Shown: one piece after another, positions 9,167 to 16,997 of the stretch
Layout: each line of letters begins with the position of its first letter
How positions within the stretch are numbered: the first letter of the stretch is position 1
Assembly: GCA_007745635.1 (NCBI GenBank)
Contig: CP036272.1
Span: 124,001-188,000 of the forward strand
Source of the DNA: Stieleria bergensis
GTDB taxonomy: Bacteria; Planctomycetota; Planctomycetia; Pirellulales; Pirellulaceae
Reading direction: 5' to 3'
DNA: 64,000 nucleotides
Program-made: the position numbers and the translations under genes
The notes under the pieces: generated by a model
Databases searched by the model: none
Told to the model about the DNA's origin: nothing
What the model saw: only the letters and a program-made list of their open reading frames with translations

Positions 9167-10027
9167 ATGCGTTCTCTGTTGTCGCTTTGCTGTTTGCTGT
9201 CTTGCATGCTGGCAGGTTGTTCGCTGCCGTCGGGGATCTTCCGCTCGCGCTGGGCGATGGATGATTCGGAGTACGCCGATAAATACTGTGACGGTGCCGA
9301 CAAGTCCGATCTGCTGGGCAAGCTCAAGCAAGCCTCTGATGCTCGGTTTATGGATCAAGCCACCGGCAGTTATCTGGGGGGTGGCTACACCATCCGCGGC
9401 GACGATGATCAAGGCTTGGGGGCGCTCGATCTGGGCAAGGAATCTTACGTGATGAGTGGCATGACCACCCGCGCCTCACTGACCTTGATGGCCAATGGCG
9501 AGGACTTGTTTACCGGCGCCGACGGTGGGCTCCGACTACAAACGCCGTCTCGTTTGGCACCCTTTGTTGGTTTGGGAGTTTTTGCCGGCGCGGCCCGAGA
9601 GACGGTGCCTGCTAGAGACGACTTCATCGACAATGATGAAGATGGAGCCATCGATGAATTCGATGAGGAAGACGAGCGATTCACTGGAGCCCTGGCGGCG
9701 GTCTATCCCGAGCTCGGCCTGCACTTCTGGTGGAACTCCAACACGCGTTTGACTGCTTATAGCCGTTACATGATCACGACCGACGGACGAGAGTCTGACG
9801 ATTGGTTAAGTGGAATCGGGATTGCCTGTTTCAACAATCCAATCAGCAAGCGGATGCGCGACAAACGGGCGCGGCGACGTGCTGCCGGTGGTGTCAATCT
9901 GATGTTCACCGATCAACCGACAGAACTGGTTGAGCCAATGCTGATTGAGCCCGTGCCAGTGATCATGGACCAAAGCATTCCGGTGCTCGATTCGTCACCA
10001 GAGAGCACCGATTTGCCCGCGGAGTGA
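9167..10027 (+). CDS. Lipoprotein with possible outer-membrane beta-barrel-like domain
   Basis: About 286 residues, start ATG 9167, because it opens on a lipoprotein signal: MRSLLSLCCLLSCMLAGC with lipobox L-A-G-C. The body alternates short polar and hydrophobic strands with Gly and aromatic residues (GSYLGGGYTIRG, LAPFVGLGVFAGAARET, AAVYPELGLHFWWN, RLTAYSRYMITTDGRESDDWLSGIGIA), which looks like an outer-membrane beta-barrel or a related beta protein. An acidic run DNDEDGAIDEFDEEDE in the middle could bind Ca2+ or form an outer loop. After a basic stretch (KRMRDKRARRRAAG) the C-terminus is Pro/Glu-rich and probably unstructured. I do not recognise the family. Confidence 0.7.
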   Translation: MRSLLSLCCLLSCMLAGCSLPSGIFRSRWAMDDSEYADKYCDGADKSDLLGKLKQASDARFMDQATGSYLGGGYTIRGDDDQGLGALDLGKESYVMSGMTTRASLTLMANGEDLFTGADGGLRLQTPSRLAPFVGLGVFAGAARETVPARDDFIDNDEDGAIDEFDEEDERFTGALAAVYPELGLHFWWNSNTRLTAYSRYMITTDGRESDDWLSGIGIACFNNPISKRMRDKRARRRAAGGVNLMFTDQPTELVEPMLIEPVPVIMDQSIPVLDSSPESTDLPAE

Positions 10028-10296
10028 TTTGAACTGCTGCCAGCGATGTCAGAGTGACTAACCCCATTCATTTGCCGCTGAAATCGATCCGGAATCGTAG
10101 CTCCATTGGTTTTGCCTCGCACCCTGACAGCACAGGTGGGGGATGACCTTGTGAGGTGGTTTTTTCGGCCGGCCGATCGCACGACCGGTCAGCAAAAGCG
10201 TGGATTCAGGGCGAATGGACAAATAACCACTGCCAGTGGTAGCCTTAACCCGCTAGGCTGCGAAAAGTTAACCGCAACCATTGTCCAGGTGATCGA

Positions 10297-12168
10297 ATGT
10301 CGTCTTCCCAACAGCCTGCTGCTGATGTGCAGCCAGAAAGCTTTGCCGCCTTAGGCCTAGACTCCACCGTCTTGCAGGCTCTTGAACAATGCGGTTACAC
10401 CACGCCAACCGAAGTTCAGGCGCGAGTGATTCCTAGCATGCTGGAAGGTCGCGATGTGCTGGCTCAATCGCAAACCGGGTCGGGCAAGACCGCAGCCTTC
10501 GCATTGCCGATCCTGTCCACCAGGCAGCGAAAGTCGAATAGCGTCAGCACGCTGGTCCTGGCACCAACACGTGAACTTGCACTGCAAGTCTCGCAGGCCT
10601 TCGAGACCTACAGCCAATTCGTCAAAGGTTTCAGTACGCTGGCCATCTACGGTGGTCAGGATTACGAAGGTCAATTCCGCGCCCTGCGTCGCGGCGTCGA
10701 TGTTGTGGTCGGCACCCCTGGACGAGTGATCGACCATCTCAAGCGAGGCACCTTGGACTTAAGCCAGTTGCAACGTTTGGTGCTGGACGAAGCCGATGAG
10801 ATGCTCAACATGGGCTTTCAGGAGGATGTCGAATTTGTGCTGCAGCATGTTCCTAAGCAGCGTCAGGTGACCTTGTTTAGCGCGACGATGCCGCAACAGA
10901 TTCGCAAGATCGCTGGGCAGTACTTGGAAGACCCTGTCACCATTACTGTGGAGCGAAAAGAGGCTACCGCTAGCTCGATTCGACAGCGTGCCGTCGTGGT
11001 CACCCCCAAAGACAAAATGCTGGCTCTGCTGCGATTCTTGGAAGCCGAGCCAACGGACGGCGTGATCATCTTTACCAAGACCAAAGATGCGACGATTCAG
11101 GTTGCCGAAAAGCTTGTTCGGCGAAGTTTCAATGCCACGGCTTTGAACGGGGACATGCCACAGTCCGTCCGTCAGCGCACCATCGATCAGCTGAAAAGTG
11201 GTCGTGTCGATATCGTTGTGGCGACCGACGTTGCCGCACGGGGCTTGGATGTCAGCCGCGTGAGCCATGTTTTTAACTTCGATTTCCCGCACGATAATGA
11301 ATCGTACGTTCACCGTATTGGCCGCACCGGTCGTGCGGGCAGAAGTGGCGACGCCATCATTTTGGTTTCGCCAGCACAGCGTCGTAAGTTGCGCTACCTT
11401 GAACAAACCACCAAGCGTGAAATTGAAATCGTCAATCCGCCCAGTGCCGACGAAATCAACGCCATGCGAGTGCAACGGCTCAGTGACCGAATTGCAAAGA
11501 CCATCGAGAAAGGTGTGCTCACAGTCTACGAGCAACTGATCCAACAGCACATTGAATCCTCTGGCCATGATCCCAGCGTCGTCGCGGCCGCACTGCTGAA
11601 AATGAGCCAGAAAGGGCACGACTTTTTCGTCAAAGATGCACCGAAATCAAAGAAGAGTCGAGATCGAGATCGAGGCAACGATCGTGAAGGTGGTTTCGAT
11701 TCCGATCAGCCTCGCGAAAGTCGCAAAAAACGCAAGGTCGGACGCCCTGAATTTGGCATGACACGTTACCGCATCGAAGTCGGCCGCGAAGACAATGCCG
11801 CTCCAAGGAACATTGTCGGGGCGATCGCCAACGAAGCTGGCATCGATAGCGAATTCATTGGGCCGATTCAAATTTTCCCACGGTTCAGCACCGTGGATCT
11901 GCCCGAAGACTTGCCCAAGGATGTCTTGAACACCCTGTACAAAGCGCGTGTCGGCGGAAAGAAGATGCAGATTCGAGTCGATTCCCCACCGGGAAAATCG
12001 AATGGCAAATTCGCCGGCAAAAAGGACTTCAAAGGTGCCGACTCAAAAGGCAAAGGCAAGTCCAAGGGAAAGTACAAAAGCAAGCACAAAGGCAAATCTG
12101 CTGACGATGTCCCCAAAGGATACCACTCCGGCGGCAAGTCTAAAAAGAAAGGCAAGGCCGTCCAGTAA
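10297..12168 (+). CDS. deaD: DEAD-box RNA helicase (DeaD/CsdA type)
   Basis: A 623-residue ATP-dependent RNA helicase of the cytoplasm. All core motifs are present: the Q motif around FAALGL...GYTTPTEVQARVIP, Walker A AQTGSGKT (here SQTGSGKT), APTRELA, TPGR, DEAD, SAT, and in the second RecA domain RGLDV and HRIGRTGRAGR. After the core come a helical dimer/linker region and, near residues 485-560, a DbpA-type RNA-binding domain (TRYRIEVGREDNAAPRNIVGAIANEAG). The last 55 residues are a Lys/Gly/Ser-rich tail, typical of RNA-contacting extensions. Length and domain order match E. coli DeaD/CsdA (ribosome assembly, mRNA decay, cold adaptation); the cellular role here is inferred from that. Confidence 0.95.
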   Translation: MSSSQQPAADVQPESFAALGLDSTVLQALEQCGYTTPTEVQARVIPSMLEGRDVLAQSQTGSGKTAAFALPILSTRQRKSNSVSTLVLAPTRELALQVSQAFETYSQFVKGFSTLAIYGGQDYEGQFRALRRGVDVVVGTPGRVIDHLKRGTLDLSQLQRLVLDEADEMLNMGFQEDVEFVLQHVPKQRQVTLFSATMPQQIRKIAGQYLEDPVTITVERKEATASSIRQRAVVVTPKDKMLALLRFLEAEPTDGVIIFTKTKDATIQVAEKLVRRSFNATALNGDMPQSVRQRTIDQLKSGRVDIVVATDVAARGLDVSRVSHVFNFDFPHDNESYVHRIGRTGRAGRSGDAIILVSPAQRRKLRYLEQTTKREIEIVNPPSADEINAMRVQRLSDRIAKTIEKGVLTVYEQLIQQHIESSGHDPSVVAAALLKMSQKGHDFFVKDAPKSKKSRDRDRGNDREGGFDSDQPRESRKKRKVGRPEFGMTRYRIEVGREDNAAPRNIVGAIANEAGIDSEFIGPIQIFPRFSTVDLPEDLPKDVLNTLYKARVGGKKMQIRVDSPPGKSNGKFAGKKDFKGADSKGKGKSKGKYKSKHKGKSADDVPKGYHSGGKSKKKGKAVQ

Positions 12169-12389
12169 TCGGTTTGCCAGCGGTGGCCAGCGACAGGAAT
12201 GTGGCTGACAACTGCGAAGCGTTTGGCAGATGATCAAAGCCGGTCAAGCCAGCGCCTTTCTGATCTTTCGCGCTCAGCCCGTGCACGGCTTGGATGAGCA
12301 GGGCTTTTCATCAAGACGTCACGATCCCGCCGGGCACGCTTGGCCAAGAGGGTCGTGATTGCATTGGAGATGCAGCTGGCTGGTAGCCA

Positions 12390-12437
12390 GCGCCGTGAAG
12401 CAAACTAGAGCAAGCGCCGTGAAGCAAACTAGAGCAA
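12390..12437. repeat. 24-bp exact tandem duplication covering a stop codon
   Basis: The unit beginning GCGCCGTGAAGCAAAC is present twice back to back (12390-12413 and 12414-12437). The second copy contains the last codons and stop of the thioredoxin-like gene (stop at 12429-12431), so a copy of that gene's end lies just outside it. Looks like a recent slippage or duplication event. Confidence 0.85.
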
Positions 12438-13376
12438 GCTTTGCACGAAGGGGATCACATCCTTTTCATAGCCAAACCCGGCTGTGTCGCCCGCGTCGAC
12501 AAACTTCTTGATCAGTTTGCCGTCGGCGTCATAAATCATGACCACTGGAATCGAGGGGATATCCAAGGCGTCATACATTGAGTCGCTGTCAGTGGCGCAG
12601 ATGTAATTGGGAAAGGTAGCTTTGTTCTTGGTCAGAAACTCAGTGATGGCCTCTTGATAGCTTTCTGGTGGCGCGGTTTTGCGACCATCAAAGTCCAGGC
12701 TGACTGCAAAGCAAGAGACCTCTTCGCCATGTTCTAGATTCAAGCGAACCAGGCCGGGGAACTCTTTCAGGCAGGGGTCGCAGGCCGTAGACCACAGATC
12801 GACGACCGTGATCTTGCCGGTCGAGGTGACCGCCTTTTGAATTTCTTCCCAGGGCGTGATTTGCAGGTTCAATTCGCCCGTGCTGCTTGTGCTTTCCGTG
12901 CTGCCGGTGGCGTTTTGAGGGCCGTTTAGCTCTGGTAATTCGATGCCGCCACCACTGGGAACCGGATCGTCGGCTGGTGCGGGGTCTTTGGCAGGCATGT
13001 CGCCGCTGGGAGGCAATGCAAATTCGCTGTCCGCCGGCGCGTCAGTGGCGTCATTTTCGGTGCTGGCAGCGGGTTCACTGGCAGGCATGTCGATGCCGGG
13101 GGCAGGCTGATCGGTTGTGCGATCGGCTTCCGCGGTGGGCGATTCTTTCGGGGGAGTGGTTTCGTCGGGCGATTTATCTGCACCGCAGCCGCTGACAAAT
13201 AAAATGCCGGCGATGCCAAGAATCAAGCTGAAGTGACGAATGACTGAAATGCTGGAACCTGATGTCTGCCCGGTGGGTTTGTTGGTTGAGTTTTTCGAAG
13301 ACAGCAGTTTTGCCGGGGAAGCAGCCCAGGAGGGGCCACGAGCCCAGGCAGGTGAAGAGTGAAGGCGTGTCATCAT
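12429..13376 (-). CDS. TlpA/thioredoxin-like lipoprotein
   Basis: An exported thiol-disulfide protein. A hydrophobic segment ending in a lipobox (FSLILGIAGILFVSGC) predicts lipid anchoring, followed by a long Pro/Ala/Glu/Asp-rich linker (about 110 residues) and a C-terminal thioredoxin/TlpA domain. The domain contains TVVDLWSTACDPCLKEFPGLV with a C-D-P-C redox pair, then VSLDFDG and IPSIPVVMIYDADG, whose cis-Pro (I-P) is typical. The start is uncertain: ATG 13376 or 13373 gives a long region before the hydrophobic part, and the frame stays open to ATG 13454; no start codon lies closer to the signal. Probable role: reduction of extracytoplasmic disulfides, for example in cytochrome maturation. 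The gene converges on the RNA helicase gene. Confidence 0.8.
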   Translation of the reverse strand: MMTRLHSSPAWARGPSWAASPAKLLSSKNSTNKPTGQTSGSSISVIRHFSLILGIAGILFVSGCGADKSPDETTPPKESPTAEADRTTDQPAPGIDMPASEPAASTENDATDAPADSEFALPPSGDMPAKDPAPADDPVPSGGGIELPELNGPQNATGSTESTSSTGELNLQITPWEEIQKAVTSTGKITVVDLWSTACDPCLKEFPGLVRLNLEHGEEVSCFAVSLDFDGRKTAPPESYQEAITEFLTKNKATFPNYICATDSDSMYDALDIPSIPVVMIYDADGKLIKKFVDAGDTAGFGYEKDVIPFVQSLL

Positions 13377-13620
13377 GTCCAGGACCTGATCGAATGGGGG
13401 AGTTTGACAGAATCGAACGGAAGGTGCCGCAGAAAAACCTCTGTCCAGCATCAATGTATGCCGATTTCGTCTAAACTGGAGGCTGGTATTGGCAGCAGGT
13501 TGTGTTCCCCATCATCAGGGACCAGAGGCCGAAAATTTCGATGCGAACGTTTCGAAATCAGCCGAGCGCGCCTGCTTGTATCCATTCGTCCTTGTTCACT
13601 CATTGTCTCGTAAAAAATCC

Positions 13621-14259
13621 ATGACTGCAACAGAAGGTGATATGACGACAACCCAATTAGTGGTTGCATCGAAAGCCGGTGACAATGCGGCCTTGGGGCG
13701 ATTGTTGGAGCAGTACCGGGGTTACCTGATCATGTTGGCGCACCGCAATTTGAGTGAAAAGCTGCGGCGTCGAGTGGATCCAGTCGATATCGTGCAAGTC
13801 ACGTTCCTGGAGGCCAAGCGAGATTTGGGTTCGTTTCGAGGCGCTTCTGCGGGAGAGTTTGCTGCCTGGCTGCGAGGCATGTTGAAGAACAATGTGGCTT
13901 CGGCTGTCACTCGGCACGTGATGACGCAAAAGCGATCTGTCAGGAGAGAGGTGACCGCAGCAGCCAAGGCCGCCGACGAATCGGCTGGTTCACCATGGAT
14001 CGCGCAATTGCCTGGAAGCACCACCAGTCCCTCTGGTATTGCGATCAGGGCTGAAACGGCAGTGGCACTCTTGGAGGCCTTGCACCAGCTTCCCGAGACT
14101 CAGGCGGAGGCGATCCGGTTGCGTTATATGGAAGGATTGTCGCTGGGTGAGATTGTGCAGCGAATGGATAAATCAGACACCGCTGTTGCTGGGCTTCTCA
14201 AACGAGGTCTCAAGAAACTGCGGACGATCATTGATGCCGAGAACAATCCGTATTTATGA
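13621..14259 (+). CDS. ECF sigma factor, planctomycete-specific subfamily
   Basis: About 212 residues from ATG 13621 (a second ATG at 13642 is also possible; the frame is open to 13489 but the earlier part is not sigma-like). Region 2 is visible from VVASKAGDNAALGRLLEQYRGYLIMLAHRNL through RVDPVDIVQVTFLEAKRDLGSFRG and FAAWLRGMLKNNV. Region 4 is seen as LLEALHQLPETQAEAIRLRYMEGLSLGEIVQRMDKSDTAVAGLLKRGLKKLR, a helix-turn-helix that reads the -35 element. The pattern fits the planctomycete sigma-70 group of ECF factors (TIGR02984-like). The Ser/Thr kinase gene follows 58 bases later on the same strand. In planctomycetes such pairs lack a classical anti-sigma, and control by kinase phosphorylation is a reasonable inference. 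Confidence 0.92.
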   Translation: MTATEGDMTTTQLVVASKAGDNAALGRLLEQYRGYLIMLAHRNLSEKLRRRVDPVDIVQVTFLEAKRDLGSFRGASAGEFAAWLRGMLKNNVASAVTRHVMTQKRSVRREVTAAAKAADESAGSPWIAQLPGSTTSPSGIAIRAETAVALLEALHQLPETQAEAIRLRYMEGLSLGEIVQRMDKSDTAVAGLLKRGLKKLRTIIDAENNPYL

Positions 14260-14317
14260 TCGGCTCACATCCTTCTGCGTCCACCGCTGTTTCCAAATGC
14301 TCTCTTTTTAGAACGCC

Positions 14318-16585
14318 ATGTCCGAATCGCAAGAATCCGAAGATCAGGTTGATCAGGCCTTTGCTGCCTACTTGCGTTCTTGTGATGAGGGCTTGGTCGC
14401 TTCGCGTGAAGAGTTTCTTTGCCAGTTCCCGGAGATCGCCGAGGAATTGCGGGAGCTGATGGATGCGGCAGACGCGATCGACACCTTCACGTCGGGTGTC
14501 TTGACCAGTCCCCTTTATTCCGGCGAGCTGGAAAAGGCTGGGTTTGCCGGAAATGGGGCCGTTGAGGCTGGGGCAGACGGAACGGAATTTTCAGAGACCG
14601 GAGAGTTTCCCAGGTCGGTTTCACCCAGTGATGAAACGGTGGATCGATTGGCTGCCGATCCGAATGAGTCCGATGATCCAGCGTTGACACTGCCGGAAGC
14701 CAACCGGCCGCAAGGTGATGTGGGACCGACGCTTCCCTACGAGATTGGCGAATACCAGTTGCAACAAGTGATTGGACGCGGTGGCATGGGAGTGGTGTAC
14801 AAAGCCAACCAGTACATGCTTAATCGCACCGTCGCGGTCAAAATGATTCGCGGCGGTATGTTGGCTTGCGAGAACGATGTACGACGTTTCTACACAGAAG
14901 CCCAGGCAGCCGCTGGGCTCAGCCATCCCGGGATTGTCCCTGTTTATCAGTTTGGGCATCATCGCGGGCATCATTACTTTTCCATGGCATTGATTGAAGG
15001 CACCGATCTGCAGCGCCGAATCAATGACGGGCCGATCGAGATTGACGACGTTGCTCGATACGTTCGCGATGTGGCGCGCGCCATTGATCACGCCCACCAC
15101 AATCACGTGTTGCACCGTGACTTAAAGCCTGCCAACATCCTGATCGACCGTCGAGATCAGGTGCATGTCACCGATTTTGGTTTGGCAAAGAACCTGACCA
15201 CTGACAGCAGTGTGACGGGTAGCGGTGCGGCGGTCGGCACACCCAACTACATGGCTCCCGAACAGGCTGGCGGACACAGCGATCGAGCCTCACGGAAAAG
15301 TGACGTGTATTCACTCGGAGCGATTCTCTTTGCTGCGGTAACAGGACGTCCGCCGCTGGTCGGTGATACGATTGTGGATACCTTGATGCAGGTCATTCAT
15401 GATCGTCCCGAGCCGATGCGGAACTTTCGCCCCGGTGTGCCACAGGATTTGGAAACCATTGTCAGCAAGTGTCTGGAAAAGCAGCCGGCAAAACGCTACC
15501 AATCCGCCGCTGATTTGGCCGACGATCTGGATGCTTTCTTGGAAGGTCGTCCAATCATGGCCCGGCCGCGCGGAAAGATCGTGCAGCTGTGGCAGGGGTT
15601 CACCGGTATTCCGCTGGTGGGCGCCTTGCTGGGACGCAAGGTCGTGCGAACCACTCCAGGGCATCGCCGCTTGCAAGCAGGGATGCTGCTGATGTTGGCA
15701 TTGCTGCCTTTCTTATTCGTCAGTGCGGCGATGTGGAGTCGCTATCGCCAGCAGGCGATGCCCGCTAGCGTCTCGATTGCCGGCGGGGTCAAGAGTGGCG
15801 TTTACAATGAATTTTCGGCACAGCTGGCACAGCGACTCGCTGAGCAATATCAAGTTGAAACACAGGTCATGCCTACCGGTGGTTCGATCGACAATCGCGG
15901 GCGCCTGATCACTGGTCAAGTGCATCTTGCACCGATGCAGGCCGCCGCCATCAATAGCAATCAGCTAGTGGTTGTCGCGCCATTGTTTTCTGAATTCGCA
16001 CACTTGATGGCTCGTCACGCGCCCGACCAAGCCATCATCGATGAAAGTGAGCGGTTGGTCGATTGGCTCCGCGAACAGGTGGTGGCGATTGGCCCCGAAA
16101 AAAGTGGCTCGCGAATGACCGCAGGAACCATTCTCGGTTCGCTGGGAGTCCAGGCTGATGTCAAGCTTTTGGAACAACCTTGGGAGGAGCTGCAGCAGAG
16201 TGAGGCAACGGTTGCTCTGATCTGTATCCGACCGGGGAGTGAACTGATTGATCAGTTGTTTGAACAGGGCTGGAGCTTGCTGCCTTTGCCTAGGAGCACC
16301 GAGGTGACGTCGCACCTGATGCTTTATCAGCAAGACTTGAAACCCAGGCATTATCCCGATGCACAGTTGGCTGACGCGCGTTATCCAACCGTGGCAACGA
16401 CCGCTTTATTGGTCACTCGCTCCGATGCTCCGGATAAACTGGTTCAGTCTGCGCTGCGTTGTTTGTACGAGTCCCCCGATATCATGCCCGGTCTGATCTC
16501 CAAAGCGGAGGCAGCCAAGACCCGGGGATTGCCGTTTCATGATGCTGCGCTTGAGTACTATTCAGGCGAGACAAACAGCGATTGA
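14318..16585 (+). CDS. Transmembrane Ser/Thr protein kinase with TAXI-like extracytoplasmic sensor
   Basis: A 755-residue membrane kinase. Residues 1-140 form an acidic N-terminal region of the kind seen on planctomycete kinases coupled to ECF factors. The Hanks-type kinase domain runs from about 145 to 410: glycine loop GRGGMGVVY near 153, the VAVK lysine, HRDLKPANIL at about 266, DFGLAK, and APE. A membrane segment lies near 453-474 (MLLMLALLPFLFVSAAMW). The remainder, about 270 residues on the other side of the membrane, resembles TAXI-type solute-binding proteins: VSIAGGVKSGVY at the start, TGGSIDNRGRLITGQVHLAPMQ, AIGPEKSGSR, YPTVATTALLVTRSDAP and a final LPFHDAALEYYSG. This suggests ligand sensing coupled to phosphorylation, with the adjacent ECF factor as likely target. 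Confidence 0.92.
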   Translation: MSESQESEDQVDQAFAAYLRSCDEGLVASREEFLCQFPEIAEELRELMDAADAIDTFTSGVLTSPLYSGELEKAGFAGNGAVEAGADGTEFSETGEFPRSVSPSDETVDRLAADPNESDDPALTLPEANRPQGDVGPTLPYEIGEYQLQQVIGRGGMGVVYKANQYMLNRTVAVKMIRGGMLACENDVRRFYTEAQAAAGLSHPGIVPVYQFGHHRGHHYFSMALIEGTDLQRRINDGPIEIDDVARYVRDVARAIDHAHHNHVLHRDLKPANILIDRRDQVHVTDFGLAKNLTTDSSVTGSGAAVGTPNYMAPEQAGGHSDRASRKSDVYSLGAILFAAVTGRPPLVGDTIVDTLMQVIHDRPEPMRNFRPGVPQDLETIVSKCLEKQPAKRYQSAADLADDLDAFLEGRPIMARPRGKIVQLWQGFTGIPLVGALLGRKVVRTTPGHRRLQAGMLLMLALLPFLFVSAAMWSRYRQQAMPASVSIAGGVKSGVYNEFSAQLAQRLAEQYQVETQVMPTGGSIDNRGRLITGQVHLAPMQAAAINSNQLVVVAPLFSEFAHLMARHAPDQAIIDESERLVDWLREQVVAIGPEKSGSRMTAGTILGSLGVQADVKLLEQPWEELQQSEATVALICIRPGSELIDQLFEQGWSLLPLPRSTEVTSHLMLYQQDLKPRHYPDAQLADARYPTVATTALLVTRSDAPDKLVQSALRCLYESPDIMPGLISKAEAAKTRGLPFHDAALEYYSGETNSD

Positions 16586-16997
16586 AGGCCGTTCTCTTCA
16601 TCCGTTTATCATTTGACATTGCTAAAACGCAAACCTTGTCAAATGTCTCTTCGGCGCACTGCTGTAACAGATATGCAGCTGGCACCATCCAGGTCGCGGA
16701 TTGATCAAATCGCCAAGGCGAGGGGGAGAGTCGATGCCTAGCTCTTTTTGCTGGCGTTTAGCCACCAGGGTAGTGTCGCGATGTTCGTTGCAACCCGTTT
16801 AGTCGCTGTAATCGATACGAGTATTTAGTGCATATGGGTTCACAGCCCCTTGGACATGCTTTCCGTCCGATTTGCGACATAGGGTTGAGTGTAAAGAGAT
16901 TCGCAAAGGAAAGCATGAATGTCGCCCCATCTAGATTGTCCAAAAACGCCGCTATCATTGTGTGCCTTACCGATCGCCTTACCGGTGAGGTGTGACA
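16586..16997. other. 412-base intergenic region with a 9-bp inverted repeat
   Basis: No credible gene. It contains the inverted repeat at 16610-16645 just after the kinase stop, and should carry the promoter of the GGDEF-EAL gene. Confidence 0.5.
16610..16645. promoter_or_regulatory. Perfect 9-bp inverted repeat, possible terminator or operator
   Basis: CATTTGACA (16610-16618) and TGTCAAATG (16637-16645) are exact reverse complements separated by 18 bases, starting 24 bases after the kinase stop. There is no T-run directly after the stem, so a protein-binding site is as likely as a terminator. Confidence 0.45.

Noticed and set aside
10759-11619. 286-codon open frame antisense to the RNA helicase gene
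   Set aside because: It lies wholly within a well-supported gene, has no start context and no recognisable domain. It is a by-product of codon bias.
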